NCBI RefSeq assembly: GCF_030272895.1
Contig: NZ_JALRNF010000008.1
Location: forward strand, 1 to 64,000
Source of the DNA: Pseudomonas sp. BGr12
GTDB taxonomy: Bacteria; Pseudomonadota; Gammaproteobacteria; Pseudomonadales; Pseudomonadaceae
Length of the DNA: 64,000 nt
Direction: 5' to 3'
The notes below the pieces were generated by a model. That model was given only the letters and a program-made list of their open reading frames with translations. It was not told the DNA's origin and did not search any database. Positions within the stretch are counted from its first letter, which is position 1. The number at the start of each line of letters is the position of its first letter. Made by a program: the position numbers and the translations under genes. Of this stretch, positions 8,332 to 18,718 are shown one piece after another.

Positions 8332-9030
8332 ATGAACAGCCCAATTCTTGTCACCGGAGCCAGCCAGCGAGTCGGGCTGGCCCTGGCCCTGAACCTGGCG
8401 CAGGCCGGCCATACCGTAGTCAGCGCCAGTCGTAGCAAAACACCCGAAGCCGCGCACCCGAACATCATCCAGTTCCAGGCCGACCTGTGCCTGGAGCAGG
8501 ACCGCCTGGCCCTGATCGACCACCTGACGCACAACTACGACGGCCTGCGGGCGATCGTCCACAATGCCTCGCTGTGGCTCGACGACGATCTGGACAACCT
8601 CAACACCATGTTCAAGCTGCACGTCGAGGCGCCCTATCACCTGAACCTGGCGCTGGGCGAACAACTGCTCAAGATGGACAAGGCCGATATCATCCACATC
8701 TGCGACGAGACCTCCTCGCGTGGCAGCAAGAGCCATATCGGCTATGCCGCCACCAAGGCCGCGCTACAGAACATGGTGCTGTCCTTCGCCGAGAAATACG
8801 CGCCGGTGGTCAGGGTCAACGCCATCCTGCCGGGGCTGTTGATCCTCAAGGAAAACAGCGACGAAGCCTATCGCCAGCAGACCCTGAAAAAGGCCCTGCT
8901 GGAGTTCGAACCCGGCGCCCGGCCGCTGATCGAGGCGGTGCGCTTCCTGCTCGAAAGCCAGTACAGCACTGGCAGCAATGTGGTCATCAACGGTGGCCGC
9001 CATCTGAAGAACCGCATCGCGGTAGACTGA
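8332..9030 (+). CDS. folM: Dihydromonapterin reductase FolM
   Basis: This 232-residue SDR has a TGASQRVG nucleotide-binding motif (about 7-14), NASLW (about 81-85) and a Tyr-x3-Lys active site (GYAATKAA). Arg in the glycine loop fits NADPH preference. FolM reduces dihydromonapterin to tetrahydromonapterin, a pterin cofactor that serves phenylalanine hydroxylase in Pseudomonas. The ATG at 8332 is preferred over the TTG five codons upstream because SDRs begin directly with the first strand. Placement beside LOV and LitR genes fits reports that pterin genes are light-regulated in P. putida. Confidence 0.87.
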   Translation: MNSPILVTGASQRVGLALALNLAQAGHTVVSASRSKTPEAAHPNIIQFQADLCLEQDRLALIDHLTHNYDGLRAIVHNASLWLDDDLDNLNTMFKLHVEAPYHLNLALGEQLLKMDKADIIHICDETSSRGSKSHIGYAATKAALQNMVLSFAEKYAPVVRVNAILPGLLILKENSDEAYRQQTLKKALLEFEPGARPLIEAVRFLLESQYSTGSNVVINGGRHLKNRIAVD

Positions 9031-9054
9031 ATTGTCCTTGTCACGAGAATGACC

Positions 9055-9351
9055 ATGAACGCCCAGCAAAAACTCGAACTCGAAGCCGCCGCCTTCCGCC
9101 GGCTGGTCGCCCACCTGGACAGCCGCAAGGATGTGCAGAACATCGACCTGATGAACCTTGCAGGCTTCTGCCGCAACTGCCTGTCCAAGTGGTACAAGGC
9201 CGCCGCCGACGAGCAGCAGATCGAACTGAGCATGGACGAGGCCCGCGAAGTGGTCTACGGCATGCCCTACGCCGAATGGAAAGCCCACTACCAGAAAGAA
9301 GCCAGCGCCGAACAACAAGCGGCGTTCGCCAAAGGAAAACCCCATGACTGA
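9055..9351 (+). CDS. DUF1244 family protein
   Basis: This encodes a 98-residue soluble protein with the conserved GFCRNCLSKWY segment (about 40-50) of DUF1244. No enzymatic role is established for the family. The ATG at 9055 is used because an ACGAGA site lies seven bases upstream; an ATG two codons earlier is too close to it. The gene starts 24 nt after folM and overlaps the next gene by 8 nt, so it is part of one transcription unit. Confidence 0.82.
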   Translation: MNAQQKLELEAAAFRRLVAHLDSRKDVQNIDLMNLAGFCRNCLSKWYKAAADEQQIELSMDEAREVVYGMPYAEWKAHYQKEASAEQQAAFAKGKPHD

Positions 9352-9682
9352 CCTGAACACCCTGCGTAGCAGCCTGGCCAGCGGCGAGCACGTCTTTGCC
9401 GACACCCTGGCGTTCATCGCAGCGCACTATGACTACCAGCCACAAGCCTTCAACAACGGCGGCGTGGAAAACGCCGCCGGGCAGAACGAAGGTTCCTGCA
9501 AGACCCTGGGCCTGGCCCTGCTCGAAGGCCTGAGCGATCAGGAAGCGCTGCTGGCCTTCGGCGAGCACTATCGTTCGGTACTGGCGACGCCTGAAGGCAG
9601 CGACCACGGCAACATCCGTGCCCTGATCAAGCACGGCCTTGCCGGGGTCAAGTTCAACGCCCAGCCGCTTACCCTCAAGTAA
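9344..9682 (+). CDS. HopJ-family protein
   Basis: This 112-residue protein matches the HopJ type III effector family (FNNGGVENAAGQNEGSCK near 36-53 and HGNIRALIKHGLAG near 90-103). The family name comes from plant pathogens, but it is widespread in non-pathogens with no secretion system, so an effector role should not be assumed. It overlaps the DUF1244 gene by 8 nt, and its 3' end overlaps the convergent hydrolase gene by 8 nt. Confidence 0.8.
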   Translation: MTDLNTLRSSLASGEHVFADTLAFIAAHYDYQPQAFNNGGVENAAGQNEGSCKTLGLALLEGLSDQEALLAFGEHYRSVLATPEGSDHGNIRALIKHGLAGVKFNAQPLTLK

Positions 9683-10616
9683 GGCTCGACAGCCGCCCGG
9701 GCGTCCCGTCGGCCAGTTGCCCCTGTTGCAGCCACTGCAAGGCAATTGGCCAGAGCCGGGTTTCGAAGCGCTTGTGGAAAAAGGCGAAGTGGCCGATCTG
9801 CGTCTCGTCGATGTCGACAGGCGCGATGCGCAAATGACTGCGCGTGCTCGATTCGAAGTAGCGCAGCAGCCGCTCGATGGCCGGCACCGTGCCGAACGGG
9901 TCGTCAGTCAGGCTGATGGCCAGGGTCTGCGCCCTGACCCGGGCAAACGGCAGCTCGGCCAGCGCCTTGCCGCTGGGGCGCTGCTCATAGGCCGCCGTCA
10001 TCGTGCTCCAGTCCTTGACCACCCCGGCCGGGGTGTCCTCCAGCCAGCCCAGGCGCTTGCCGGGAAAATAGCCGAACACACGGGTCAGCAACGGCATCAG
10101 CACATGCCATTTGCCAATCAGCTGCCAACGGCTGTCCGGGGCGTAATCACGCCAGTAGGCGAACTGCGCACCGACCGTGACCAGCCGACGCAAGCGACCG
10201 GCCGAGGCCGCCAGCCCCGCCGCACACCCGCCAAAGCTGTGCCCGACCGCATCGACCGGCTGCCCGGGGAACTCGCGCGCGGCACGCCCCAGCATGGCTT
10301 CGAAATCCAGCGCCCCCCAGTCGGTCCAGGAGGCGTTGAAATCGCGCATGCGCGCCGGACGCGACTCGCCGATGCCCCGATAGTCATAGGTGATGACATC
10401 GAAACCGCGGTCGAACAGGTACTGGGCAAAGCGTGAGTAGTAGCTGCAGCGCACGGAGGTGGCGGCATTGATGATCACCACCGGGCGCGCCGGATCCGGC
10501 ACACCGTGGCGCCAGCTGAAGCCGCCGAGGGCATAACCATCGGCGGCGACTTCACGAAAGGCTTGTCCGCTGTTGCTGGATACAGCCAGGGGGGGAAAGG
10601 CTTCGAGACTGCTCAT
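9675..10616 (-). CDS. Alpha/beta hydrolase
   Basis: This 313-residue protein has a VIINAATSVRCSYY oxyanion region (about 46-59), a GHSFGG nucleophile elbow (Ser about 124) and a GHFAFF C-terminal His segment, a complete Ser-Asp-His hydrolase. It resembles the YheT/COG4757-type predicted hydrolases. The substrate is unknown. It overlaps the upstream GNAT gene by 4 nt (ATGA type), so the two are translationally coupled. Confidence 0.82.
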   Translation of the reverse strand: MSSLEAFPPLAVSSNSGQAFREVAADGYALGGFSWRHGVPDPARPVVIINAATSVRCSYYSRFAQYLFDRGFDVITYDYRGIGESRPARMRDFNASWTDWGALDFEAMLGRAAREFPGQPVDAVGHSFGGCAAGLAASAGRLRRLVTVGAQFAYWRDYAPDSRWQLIGKWHVLMPLLTRVFGYFPGKRLGWLEDTPAGVVKDWSTMTAAYEQRPSGKALAELPFARVRAQTLAISLTDDPFGTVPAIERLLRYFESSTRSHLRIAPVDIDETQIGHFAFFHKRFETRLWPIALQWLQQGQLADGTPGRLSSLT

Positions 10617-11311
10617 CGACCCTCTAATGCCGAGGCCGCTACCCGCGGCGCCGGGACCTTGCGCAGGTCGTCAAGGCGAGAGCCATCGTAGCGGGTTTCA
10701 CGGAACAAACGCCAGCGTCCGAACAGGCCATACACATGCATCACCCGGCCCTGCTCGTGATAGCCCATGCGGATATGCAGCTTGAGCGCCGGGATGTTGT
10801 GGGTTTCACAGACGTCCACCACCCGGGTACAGCCCTTGGCGCGCATGGCGTCCCACAGGGCGACCTGGGCATCCACCGACAGCCGGGTACCGAAGTAGGC
10901 GCGGGTCATTTCACCGCCGAATTCGAAGAATTCGCCGGGTTTTACCGGGAAGGTACAGCCGTAGTAATGGCGGTCGTGATAATCGCGCATGCTGCCGAAG
11001 ATAAACGCCACGGCATCGCCCTTCTCATCCAGGTACATGTGCCCGGTATGGCCCTCGGCGGCCAGCTCACGCATGGTTTGCACGCGGTCGCCAAAGTAGC
11101 GGGCAAAGGCATCGGCATTCTCGGGCGTGATGTCCACTCGGCGTACCGGCGGGTGGTCGCGCAACCTGTGCGGCGGCACGGGGCTGACCAGGTCACGCTC
11201 CATCCACAGCAGTTCCCAATGGAAGAAAATGTAGCGCTCGCACAGGGTTTTCAGGGTCTTTTGCAGGCCCTTTTGCCTGATCCGCTCTTTTAGTTTTTGC
11301 AGTCCACTCAT
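10613..11311 (-). CDS. GNAT-type N-acetyltransferase
   Basis: This encodes 232 residues. Residues about 60-195 look like a GNAT fold, with acceptor strands GDAVAFIFGSM and a late NIPALKLHIRMGYHEQGRV segment that is the usual C-terminal GNAT signature. The canonical Q/RxxGxG acetyl-CoA loop is weak. The N-terminus is a basic amphipathic helix. First gene of a two-gene unit with the alpha/beta hydrolase. The acceptor is unknown. Confidence 0.72.
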   Translation of the reverse strand: MSGLQKLKERIRQKGLQKTLKTLCERYIFFHWELLWMERDLVSPVPPHRLRDHPPVRRVDITPENADAFARYFGDRVQTMRELAAEGHTGHMYLDEKGDAVAFIFGSMRDYHDRHYYGCTFPVKPGEFFEFGGEMTRAYFGTRLSVDAQVALWDAMRAKGCTRVVDVCETHNIPALKLHIRMGYHEQGRVMHVYGLFGRWRLFRETRYDGSRLDDLRKVPAPRVAASALEGR

Positions 11312-11438
11312 GAAGCCTCCCGATGAACCCGGCGGTTAAAACAGGGCATGTAGGGAGTGGTATAGAACAGGCGGCCGAGGGGATATCAAATGGCCAGAGG
11401 CGGAGTTGTTTCAAATTGTGTTAAAGACCTGAGACGGC

Positions 11439-11468
11439 TGCCGCACCTGCGCAAAAACAGGTGCGGCA
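11439..11468. terminator. Hairpin downstream of fabV
   Basis: An 11-bp perfect stem (11439-11449 with 11458-11468, 8-nt loop) lies 22 nt after the fabV stop. There is no T-tract after the stem on the minus strand, so it may be a stabilising hairpin rather than a strict intrinsic terminator. Confidence 0.45.
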
Positions 11469-11490
11469 ACAAGGCCTTAGGCGGGCTTAC

Positions 11491-12702
11491 TTACAGCTCG
11501 ACGCAGTCGAACCGTACGTCGGTGGCAACATCGGCGTCATAGTCAACATCCTGACGCTCGAAACCGAACAGGTTGAGGAACTGCTTCTTGTAGCCTGCAT
11601 AGTCGGTCAGATCGAACAGGTTCTCGGTGGTCACTTGCGGCCACATGGCCTTGCAGGCGTCCTGCACGTCGTCGCGCAGTTCCCAGTCGTCCAGGCGCAG
11701 GCGGGCTTTCTCGTCCACGGCTGCCGGCGCACCGTCGGCACGGTACAGACGATCGCGGAACATGCGGTCCAGCTGATCCTGGGTGCCTTCGTGCACGCCT
11801 TTTTCCTGCATGATCTTGAAGACCATCGACAGGTACAGTGGCATCACCGGGATGGCCGAACTGGCCTGGGTGACCACCGACTTGAGCACCGCCACGTTGG
11901 CGCCGCCCTTGATCTCGCCGGCCAGTTTCTTGTCCAGGCGCAGTGCGGTTTCGTCCAGGTCCTGCTTGGCCTGGCCCAGGGCGCCGTGCCAGTAGATCGG
12001 CCAGGTGATTTCGGTACCGATGTAGCTGAAGGCAACAGTGCGTGCACCCTCGGCCAGCACACCGGCGCCCGCCAGGGCGTCGATCCACAGCTGCCAGTCC
12101 TGGCCGCCCATGACGGTCACGGTGTCGGCGATTTCCTGCTCGGTGGCCGGCTCGATGGACGCCTCGATGATGGTGTCCTTGTTGGTGTCGATGGCGGTCG
12201 ACTTGTACGGCTGGCCGATCGGCTTGAGCGCCGAACGCACCAGCTCACCGGTCTGCGGCAGCTTGCGCACCGGCGAGGCCAGCGAGTAGACCACCAGGTC
12301 GACCTTGCCACCCATTTCGTTCTTGATCAGTTCGATCACCTTGGCCCGCGCTTCGTCGGAGAAGGCGTCACCGTTGATCGACTTGCTGTACAGGCCTTCG
12401 GCCTTGGCGAATTTGTCGAAAGCAGCGGCGTTGTACCAACCGGCAGTGCCGGCCTTGGTCTCGGTACCCGGCTTTTCGAAGAACACGCCCAGGGTGTCGG
12501 CCTTGAAGCCGAAAGCGGCGGTGATGCGCGCTGCCAGGCCGTAGCCACTGGATGCACCGATCACCAGGACCTTCTTCGGACCATCCTCGCGCACGCCCAG
12601 CTTGCGGGTGGCTTCGATCTGATCACGTACGTTCAGCTCGCAACCTTTCGGGTGCGTAGTGGTGCAGATAAAACCGCGAACTTTAGGATGGATGATGGCC
12701 AA
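11491..12702 (-). CDS. fabV: Enoyl-ACP reductase FabV
   Basis: This 403-residue enzyme has the family length and N-terminus ([18 protein letters not shown]), the NADH loop [12 protein letters not shown] (about 48-59), and the FabV active-site Tyr-x8-Lys ([11 protein letters not shown], about 235-244). FabV reduces trans-2-enoyl-ACP in the last step of fatty acid elongation, and in Pseudomonas it gives intrinsic triclosan tolerance because it is not inhibited as FabI is. It appears monocistronic. Confidence 0.96.
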   Translation of the reverse strand: MAIIHPKVRGFICTTTHPKGCELNVRDQIEATRKLGVREDGPKKVLVIGASSGYGLAARITAAFGFKADTLGVFFEKPGTETKAGTAGWYNAAAFDKFAKAEGLYSKSINGDAFSDEARAKVIELIKNEMGGKVDLVVYSLASPVRKLPQTGELVRSALKPIGQPYKSTAIDTNKDTIIEASIEPATEQEIADTVTVMGGQDWQLWIDALAGAGVLAEGARTVAFSYIGTEITWPIYWHGALGQAKQDLDETALRLDKKLAGEIKGGANVAVLKSVVTQASSAIPVMPLYLSMVFKIMQEKGVHEGTQDQLDRMFRDRLYRADGAPAAVDEKARLRLDDWELRDDVQDACKAMWPQVTTENLFDLTDYAGYKKQFLNLFGFERQDVDYDADVATDVRFDCVEL

Positions 12703-12871
12703 TGTCTGTACCTCGTCAGTGAATATGCTGAGGGAGCCGAATCGCGTGGACTCGAGGTTCCGTTGCTGTGAGGGTGAGACTACACCCGCAGCGTTGCCGA
12801 CACATCCGGCTCCCTGGAATCCGTCAGGGCGCTACTTTGTCACAGCGTGGAAAAGTTCAGCAACCGCTGCC

Positions 12872-14902
12872 TCAGACCCTGAACGCGCCGATCAGGCGCT
12901 TCAGCTCCAGAACCTGGGCCGACAGCTGCAGGCTGGCATCCTCGGTCTGGTGCGCCCCTTGGGTGGTGTGCTCGGCCGCGCGGTTGATCTCGACGATGTT
13001 CTGGTCGATGTCATGGGCCACGGCGGTCTGCTGCTCCACGGCGGCGGCGATCTGCTGGTTCTGGTCGACGATGCTGCCGATCGCGCCAAGAATGTTCGCC
13101 AGGGCCTGCTGGACCTGCTGCGACTGGCTGACGGTACCGGCCGCCACCTGATGGCTGGCATCCATGGCCTTGACTGCCGCCCCGACTCCACCCTGCAGGC
13201 GCGAGATCATCTGTTCGATTTCTTCGGTCGAATGCTGGGTACGCTTGGCCAGGGTCCGCACTTCGTCGGCCACCACGGCAAAACCGCGCCCCTGCTCCCC
13301 GGCACGGGCGGCCTCGATGGCAGCGTTGAGGGCCAGCAGGTTGGTCTGCTCGGCAATGCTCTTGATCACTTCCAGCACCCGGCTGATCGCCTGGCTGTCA
13401 CTGGCCAGCTGGTTGATGACCACCACCGACTGATCGATTTCACCGGCCAGGCGGGCAATATTGCCTTGCTGGGACTCGACCAGGCCGCGACCGCTGACGG
13501 TCTCCTGGTTGACGCTGTGGGCGCTGCTGACCGCCGCGGCGGCACTGCGCGCCACCTCTTGCGCCGTGGCCGACATCTGGTTCATGGCGGTGGCCACCTG
13601 TTCGATCTGCCCGCGCTGGCCACTGACGGCCTGGTTGCTGCGCGCCGACACCGCATGCACTTGCTCGGCCTGGCGCTCGACCTCGACCACGGTGTGGCCG
13701 ACCTGCTCGATCAGGTCGTGAATCCGCTGTACCGTGCCGTTGAACACCTGCCCCAGCTCGCCCAGCTCATCACGGCTGTCGGGCTTGAAATTCACCGTCA
13801 TGTCACCGGCAGCCACCTTGTCCATCACCGCGCCCAGCGACTTGAGGGTATGCCGGGTCGAGGCATAGAAGCCGCCGTAGAGGTAGACGATGAGCAGGAA
13901 CACACAAGCCAGGGCCGACACCAGCAGGATCATGTGCAGGCGGTGCTCGCCCAGGCGCTGCTGCAATTGCTGGTCGAGGAACTCACCGGTGGCGGTATTC
14001 AGGGCATAGGTCTGCGCCATCAGGCCACTGACCTGCTGATAGAAGGCCGACCACGGCGCGTCGAGGGTATCGGCCATCACCACCTGCTCTTCGAACAGGT
14101 CGCTGGCCGCTTTCAACGACGCCTGGCTGCTGGCCGCCAGACTGCCCAGGCGCACCTGGACCCCGGGCTCGGTGGCCAGGGCATCCTGAAGCCTGAGCGC
14201 ATAGTCGGCGGCGAGCTTGTCCAGGCGCAGTAGCAAATCCTCGAAACGGGTACTGGTCGCCGAATTGAGGAAGCCCTGGCCCAGTGAGTAAGCGCCCATG
14301 GCCCGGCCTTCGCCCAGGGTCTGGGTGACTTGCGGGGTGACGGTGGTCATCAGTTCGCTGAGCTGGCGAATGGCCGAATCGCTGTCCTGGCTGAGCCCGG
14401 CCTGGCTGGCGATCATCTTGCTCAGCACTTGGGCCTGGCCCAGTACCTTGTCCAGCATGGCGACCTTGCTCAACAACGACGACTCCGCCTGCGCCGCCTT
14501 GAGCTGGGCGAGCATCTCGTCGCGCTTGTCGTGAAAGTCCCGGGCCTGCGCTTCATCGGCGGTGACGGCGGCAAGGCCCGACAACCGACCCAGGACCTGT
14601 CGCTCCAGGTCGGCGATCTGCTTCTCGACCGTCTCGGCCTTGCCCGACTGGCCAAGAATGGCATTAATTTGCATCAGGTTGCCCAGGCTCTCCAGCTCGC
14701 TCCGCAAGGCCAGACTGCTCTCGAGCAGCTCAAGGCTCTGCAGTTCGACCTGGGTGGCGTGGAACTTCGCATAGGAATCGCGGACCAGATAGTAGTTGGT
14801 CACCAGCATGGGCAGGAAAAACAGGATACTGATCAGGCTGAACTTCATCCCGAAGCTCAATCGATTCATCAGCGCGATGGCCGGATACAACAGGCTCTTC
14901 AC
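12872..14902 (-). CDS. Methyl-accepting chemotaxis protein
   Basis: This 676-residue receptor starts at the GTG at 14902, which has a GGAGGGG ribosome site and leads straight into TM1 (about 18-38). A helical periplasmic sensor (about 40-345) without Cache motifs is followed by TM2 ([19 protein letters not shown]), HAMP, and a full signalling domain with the hairpin tip [20 protein letters not shown]. It ends in GAFRV, with no CheR-tethering pentapeptide. The ligand is unknown. P. aeruginosa has an MCP at the same place next to ampE. Confidence 0.9.
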   Translation of the reverse strand: MKSLLYPAIALMNRLSFGMKFSLISILFFLPMLVTNYYLVRDSYAKFHATQVELQSLELLESSLALRSELESLGNLMQINAILGQSGKAETVEKQIADLERQVLGRLSGLAAVTADEAQARDFHDKRDEMLAQLKAAQAESSLLSKVAMLDKVLGQAQVLSKMIASQAGLSQDSDSAIRQLSELMTTVTPQVTQTLGEGRAMGAYSLGQGFLNSATSTRFEDLLLRLDKLAADYALRLQDALATEPGVQVRLGSLAASSQASLKAASDLFEEQVVMADTLDAPWSAFYQQVSGLMAQTYALNTATGEFLDQQLQQRLGEHRLHMILLVSALACVFLLIVYLYGGFYASTRHTLKSLGAVMDKVAAGDMTVNFKPDSRDELGELGQVFNGTVQRIHDLIEQVGHTVVEVERQAEQVHAVSARSNQAVSGQRGQIEQVATAMNQMSATAQEVARSAAAAVSSAHSVNQETVSGRGLVESQQGNIARLAGEIDQSVVVINQLASDSQAISRVLEVIKSIAEQTNLLALNAAIEAARAGEQGRGFAVVADEVRTLAKRTQHSTEEIEQMISRLQGGVGAAVKAMDASHQVAAGTVSQSQQVQQALANILGAIGSIVDQNQQIAAAVEQQTAVAHDIDQNIVEINRAAEHTTQGAHQTEDASLQLSAQVLELKRLIGAFRV

Positions 14903-15058
14903 GAGTGGTCCCCTCCGATTCTTATTGTTCTGCGCGCACAATGGCACTAGGCCACTGATGATGTTCACCAGCACCTGTATAACGCATATCGGTATGGGGT
15001 TTTGTAACTTAAGGTTAATCAGTGCCGGGGCAGACCAACGGCTGCCCCACACTCATGT

Positions 15059-15892
15059 TCAGCCCAGTACGGTCCACAGGGCAAAGCAGGCATACCAGAG
15101 CACTGCCGAGCGCAACAGCAGCTCCCACAGCGTGTCCAGCCCGACCAGGCCCTGGGGCCCGGCCTCGGCGCTGGCCGGCATGTCTGCGGCGACCTGACCG
15201 ACCGAGGCGATCAAACGCGCCGCGCTGATGTTCCAGTTGAGCAGCTCATGCAGCATCACCCGGCTGACGGCGACAAAATTGCCCACCAGGGCGAAGCTGA
15301 TGCCCAGCGCCCGTACCGGCGCCCAGTCGAAGGCGTGGCGCAGTTGCTGGGCACGCTCCCTCAAGGCCGGATTACGCGCATGTTCGACCGTCAGGGCAAG
15401 CAGGCGATAGGCCAGGGCTGCCGCCGGTCCCAACAGGACATACCAGAAAATCACCGCGAAAAAGCTCTGGAAGGCTTCCCACAACAGATGGCCCTGGACT
15501 CGTTCGAGCAGGGATCGCGCATTGTCGCCGGTCACCCCCAGGTCGCGTTCGGCCACATGCACCGCCGCCTGCTCGTCGCCGCGCCGCCAGGCATCGCGAA
15601 ACGGCCCGAGCGAGGCTTTCACATCGCCGCGCCCCAGGCTGTAGATCAACACCAGCAGGTGCACCGGCAGGGCCAGCAGGCCGTAGGCAACCGGCTCCAG
15701 TACATGCATCAGCAAGGCCAGCAACACGACCGGCAGCAGCACCAGGGTCGCCAGCACCCACCAGGGATGGCTCTTGCCGTTGCGCTCAAGGCGCGCAAGC
15801 TCGGCGCGAAAAAAACCATCGCGTTGCAGCTGCTGGCGCAAGGCCGAGAACTTCTCGACCCACAGCACCAGTAACAACACCAGAAAACTCAT
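15059..15892 (-). CDS. ampE: AmpE regulatory signalling protein
   Basis: This 277-residue inner membrane protein has about four hydrophobic helices (about 48-68, 70-90, 145-170 and 255-275) and the AmpE-typical VLATLVLLPV and ESFQS-like (EAFQSFFAVIFWYVLLGP) segments. AmpE is a putative sensory membrane protein in the ampDE operon linked to beta-lactamase induction; its biochemical role is unsettled. It overlaps ampD by 4 nt, confirming the operon. Confidence 0.9.
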   Translation of the reverse strand: MSFLVLLLVLWVEKFSALRQQLQRDGFFRAELARLERNGKSHPWWVLATLVLLPVVLLALLMHVLEPVAYGLLALPVHLLVLIYSLGRGDVKASLGPFRDAWRRGDEQAAVHVAERDLGVTGDNARSLLERVQGHLLWEAFQSFFAVIFWYVLLGPAAALAYRLLALTVEHARNPALRERAQQLRHAFDWAPVRALGISFALVGNFVAVSRVMLHELLNWNISAARLIASVGQVAADMPASAEAGPQGLVGLDTLWELLLRSAVLWYACFALWTVLG

Positions 15893-16455
15893 GATCTGCC
15901 CCCATCGTCCTCAAGGGCCGCCCGATAGCGCGGCCAGTCGAAAGCCGGGCCCGGGTCGGTCTTGCGTCCCGGGGCGATGTCGCTGTGGCCTTGAATCCGT
16001 TCCACCCCGATAGCCGGCCAGGCGGTCTGGATCTGCCGGGTCAGGGCCTGCAGCGCCTGGTACTGGGCATCGGTGAAGGGCAGCTCGTCGGTGCCTTCAA
16101 GTTCGATGCCGATGGAAAAATCGTTGCAGCCCTCGCGCCCGGCGAAGCGGGACACCCCGGCATGCCAGGCGCGGTCCAGGCAGGAGACGAACTGGGTCAC
16201 CTGACCGTCACGCTCGATGAACAAATGCGCCGAAACGGTCAGGTGCTTGATCCCTTCGAAGTAGGGGTGTTCGTTGGGGTCCAGGCGGTTCTGGAAGAAT
16301 TGCTGGACCTTGCCGGTGCCGAATTGCGCCGGCGGCAGGCTGATGTTGTGAATCACCAGCAGGGAGATGACTTCGCCCTCGGGACGTGCGTTGAAGTTCG
16401 GCGAGGGGCAGTGGGTGATACCGGCGAACCAGCCTGTAGCGCGGTCCAGTTGCAT
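15889..16455 (-). CDS. ampD: 1,6-anhydro-N-acetylmuramyl-L-alanine amidase AmpD
   Basis: This 188-residue amidase_2 protein has zinc ligands in VIHNIS (His36) and GHSDIAPGRKTDPG (His, with catalytic Lys and Asp), and the GIELEG segment with the conserved Glu. Cytoplasmic AmpD cleaves anhydroMurNAc-peptides during cell-wall recycling and so removes the AmpR inducers; loss derepresses AmpC. The ATG at 16455 matches the family start (MQLDRATGW); a longer in-frame extension is not conserved-looking. Confidence 0.95.
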   Translation of the reverse strand: MQLDRATGWFAGITHCPSPNFNARPEGEVISLLVIHNISLPPAQFGTGKVQQFFQNRLDPNEHPYFEGIKHLTVSAHLFIERDGQVTQFVSCLDRAWHAGVSRFAGREGCNDFSIGIELEGTDELPFTDAQYQALQALTRQIQTAWPAIGVERIQGHSDIAPGRKTDPGPAFDWPRYRAALEDDGGRS

Positions 16456-16534
16456 AGAAGATCCTGAGGCACGAGAGCACCGCCCCAGTATGCCCCGAGG
16501 CGCCCCCGGATGCATCGTTAAAACGTGACTGAAA

Positions 16535-18718
16535 CTAACGCACCTGATAGTGGCGCAACTGACTGACCACCGAGTCCAGTGCCCGGTCGAACAGCAAGGT
16601 GTCGTCGAGCAGGCGTGCCTCACCGCAGCGTACGGCCTTGGCCAGGGCCATGGGCGAATACTCGCGGACCTTGAGGCCGGTGCGATTGACGAAGATGAAC
16701 GCACCGCTGCTGTCGATCCGCGCGATCAGTTTGCAGCGTAGCCCGTCGCCTTCCTCGAACAGCTCGACCCAGTTGCCGACGCGCAAGCGTTGTACCTGCA
16801 GCATCGCCGGATCGTCCTCGGCCAGGGGCACCAGGTCGAGGACCGGCATCAAAGGTTCCTGGGCCGCCAGGATGATTTCATCGGCCACCAGCACCCACTC
16901 GCTGACCTCACATAGCCGGTCGGTACCTGTCGATGGCGCCTCGAAGGCCTGCACATGCAGGGTTTCCAGCCGGGCGAAGAATTCACGGGTGGCGAAGGGA
17001 TCGAAGGCGGCGCTGGCCAGGCCATCGCGCAAAGCCTTGAGCAACCCGGGCAGCATGTCCAGCAGGTGTTGGTGGGCCACGGGCGAATCATGGGGGCCGA
17101 CACTCCAGATCAGCGCATCCATGGTCTGAAGGCTCTCGAGCCACTGCGCCGAGGTGTCGCCATGCTTGAGGCAGGCCAACAACAGCACCTGGCTCCAGGC
17201 CTCCTCGAGAACCCGTACCACCACACGGGGCAAGGTCTTGCCCAGCAGTCGCTGGTTGAGTGCCTGCTGCACCCGCTGACGCGCCAGATGCGAGCGTGCG
17301 CGGCCCTCCTCGGCGTCCCGGGCGCGCTGTTCGAGCAATTCGCTGCGCCGCCGTTCCTCGCTGTTGAACGCCTGGAACTCTGCCAGCAGCTCGGCAAAGA
17401 TCGCCGGGTCATCGGCAAAATCGTTGAGCAGGCGCTGGACGATCTGCTCGACCCGCAGGTAAAGCACATCGCGCCGGCAGTCGTCACTGGCGTCCCAGCC
17501 GATGGCGGCGCTGGCAATCTCGTTGAGCAGGCGTCGGGCCGGGTGGTGGTTGCGACTGAAGAAACGCTTGTCCAGGACCGCCACCTTGAGCAAGGGGATC
17601 TGCAGGCGGCCGATCAGGCTGCGCAAGGATTGAGGCAGGTTGCGATCGGCCTGGATGTAGTCGAACAGCATGCTGACCAGGTTGATCACATCCTCATCCA
17701 CGCCCTCGACCTTGCGGCAGGTGCCGCTTTTCATACTGAAGCGGGTCAGCAGTTGTTCAAGCTGCTGGTGCAGGTCGAAGTCGTCGGCGTCCTGGTTTGA
17801 AGGCACATAGTGTTGCAGGTGCGAGAGCAGGCGCAGCAGATCCGCGGTGCTGACCGGCTGCACCGGGCTGCCCGCCTCCAGGCGCGGCGCCAGGCGACCA
17901 CGCACCCGGGCCAGCAAGCCTTGCAGCGAGGCGAACACCGCTTGCTCGTCGGCATCCAGTTCCGCCGCCATCCCCCCCGCAGTGCCTGGCCGGGCCGGGG
18001 CCCGCCGATGGCGCAGATCGCCGTCCTGGACCGGACGCCGGGGTATGGTCTTGAGCTCGGGCAGTACGCCAGTGGCCATCAGCAACTGGTTGGCCTCGCC
18101 ATAGAGCTGGTCGGCATCCTCCAGGACATAACGTTCAAACAGCGTGAGGATGACCAGTTTGACCCGGGTGGCGACCCCCAGATGGCGTCCGGCCAGGAGC
18201 AGGTAGTCACACAGCATGGCCGGCCCCAGCGGGTTACGCCGGTCATCCAGGGGCTGTCCGGTCAATGCCGACAAGCGCAGGGTCAACTGGTTGAGGGTGC
18301 AACCGTCGCGGGCCAGGACCCGATCGACCATGGCATCCAGCGCCACCCTGCGCTGCGGCTCGCTGCTCATCCAGGCGGGTGCGTCATACCCCGCCGACAC
18401 CACCGCATCGACCTGACCGATACGCGCAAAGGCCTGGTAGAAACGATCAAGGTAGCCGCGCTCAATGCTCTTGCGCTTGAGGCGAAGGTCGCGCATGGCC
18501 TCGAACAGGAAATTCTGCTCACTGTTGCTGGCGGCTTTGTCAGCCATCTCGAACAGCGTGTCATCGGCATTGTCGAACAAGGTCTGCAGGCTCTTGCGCA
18601 GTTGCAGCGCAGCCATGTCACGCACTTGCAGGAGCACTACGGGCAAACGAGCAAGCGGCACATTGCGCGCGTGATCGAGGGATGCCGTGATCGGCACCAC
18701 CTTCCCGTCTTCGTGCAT
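16535..18718 (-). CDS. DUF1631 family protein
   Basis: This 727-residue soluble protein is rich in helices and has no catalytic motif I can name. Sequence and position (between ampD and nadC, as in P. aeruginosa) identify it as the DUF1631 protein. The C-terminal about 90 residues (LRVGNWVELFEEGDGLRCKLIARI with FVNRTGLKV) look like a PilZ-type beta-barrel without its c-di-GMP motif. It is divergent from nadC across 150 bp. The function is unknown. Confidence 0.83.
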   Translation of the reverse strand: MHEDGKVVPITASLDHARNVPLARLPVVLLQVRDMAALQLRKSLQTLFDNADDTLFEMADKAASNSEQNFLFEAMRDLRLKRKSIERGYLDRFYQAFARIGQVDAVVSAGYDAPAWMSSEPQRRVALDAMVDRVLARDGCTLNQLTLRLSALTGQPLDDRRNPLGPAMLCDYLLLAGRHLGVATRVKLVILTLFERYVLEDADQLYGEANQLLMATGVLPELKTIPRRPVQDGDLRHRRAPARPGTAGGMAAELDADEQAVFASLQGLLARVRGRLAPRLEAGSPVQPVSTADLLRLLSHLQHYVPSNQDADDFDLHQQLEQLLTRFSMKSGTCRKVEGVDEDVINLVSMLFDYIQADRNLPQSLRSLIGRLQIPLLKVAVLDKRFFSRNHHPARRLLNEIASAAIGWDASDDCRRDVLYLRVEQIVQRLLNDFADDPAIFAELLAEFQAFNSEERRRSELLEQRARDAEEGRARSHLARQRVQQALNQRLLGKTLPRVVVRVLEEAWSQVLLLACLKHGDTSAQWLESLQTMDALIWSVGPHDSPVAHQHLLDMLPGLLKALRDGLASAAFDPFATREFFARLETLHVQAFEAPSTGTDRLCEVSEWVLVADEIILAAQEPLMPVLDLVPLAEDDPAMLQVQRLRVGNWVELFEEGDGLRCKLIARIDSSGAFIFVNRTGLKVREYSPMALAKAVRCGEARLLDDTLLFDRALDSVVSQLRHYQVR

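Noticed and set aside
9344..9682. HopJ gene as evidence of type III secretion
   Set aside because: No secretion genes or hrp-box are visible, and the family is common in non-pathogens.
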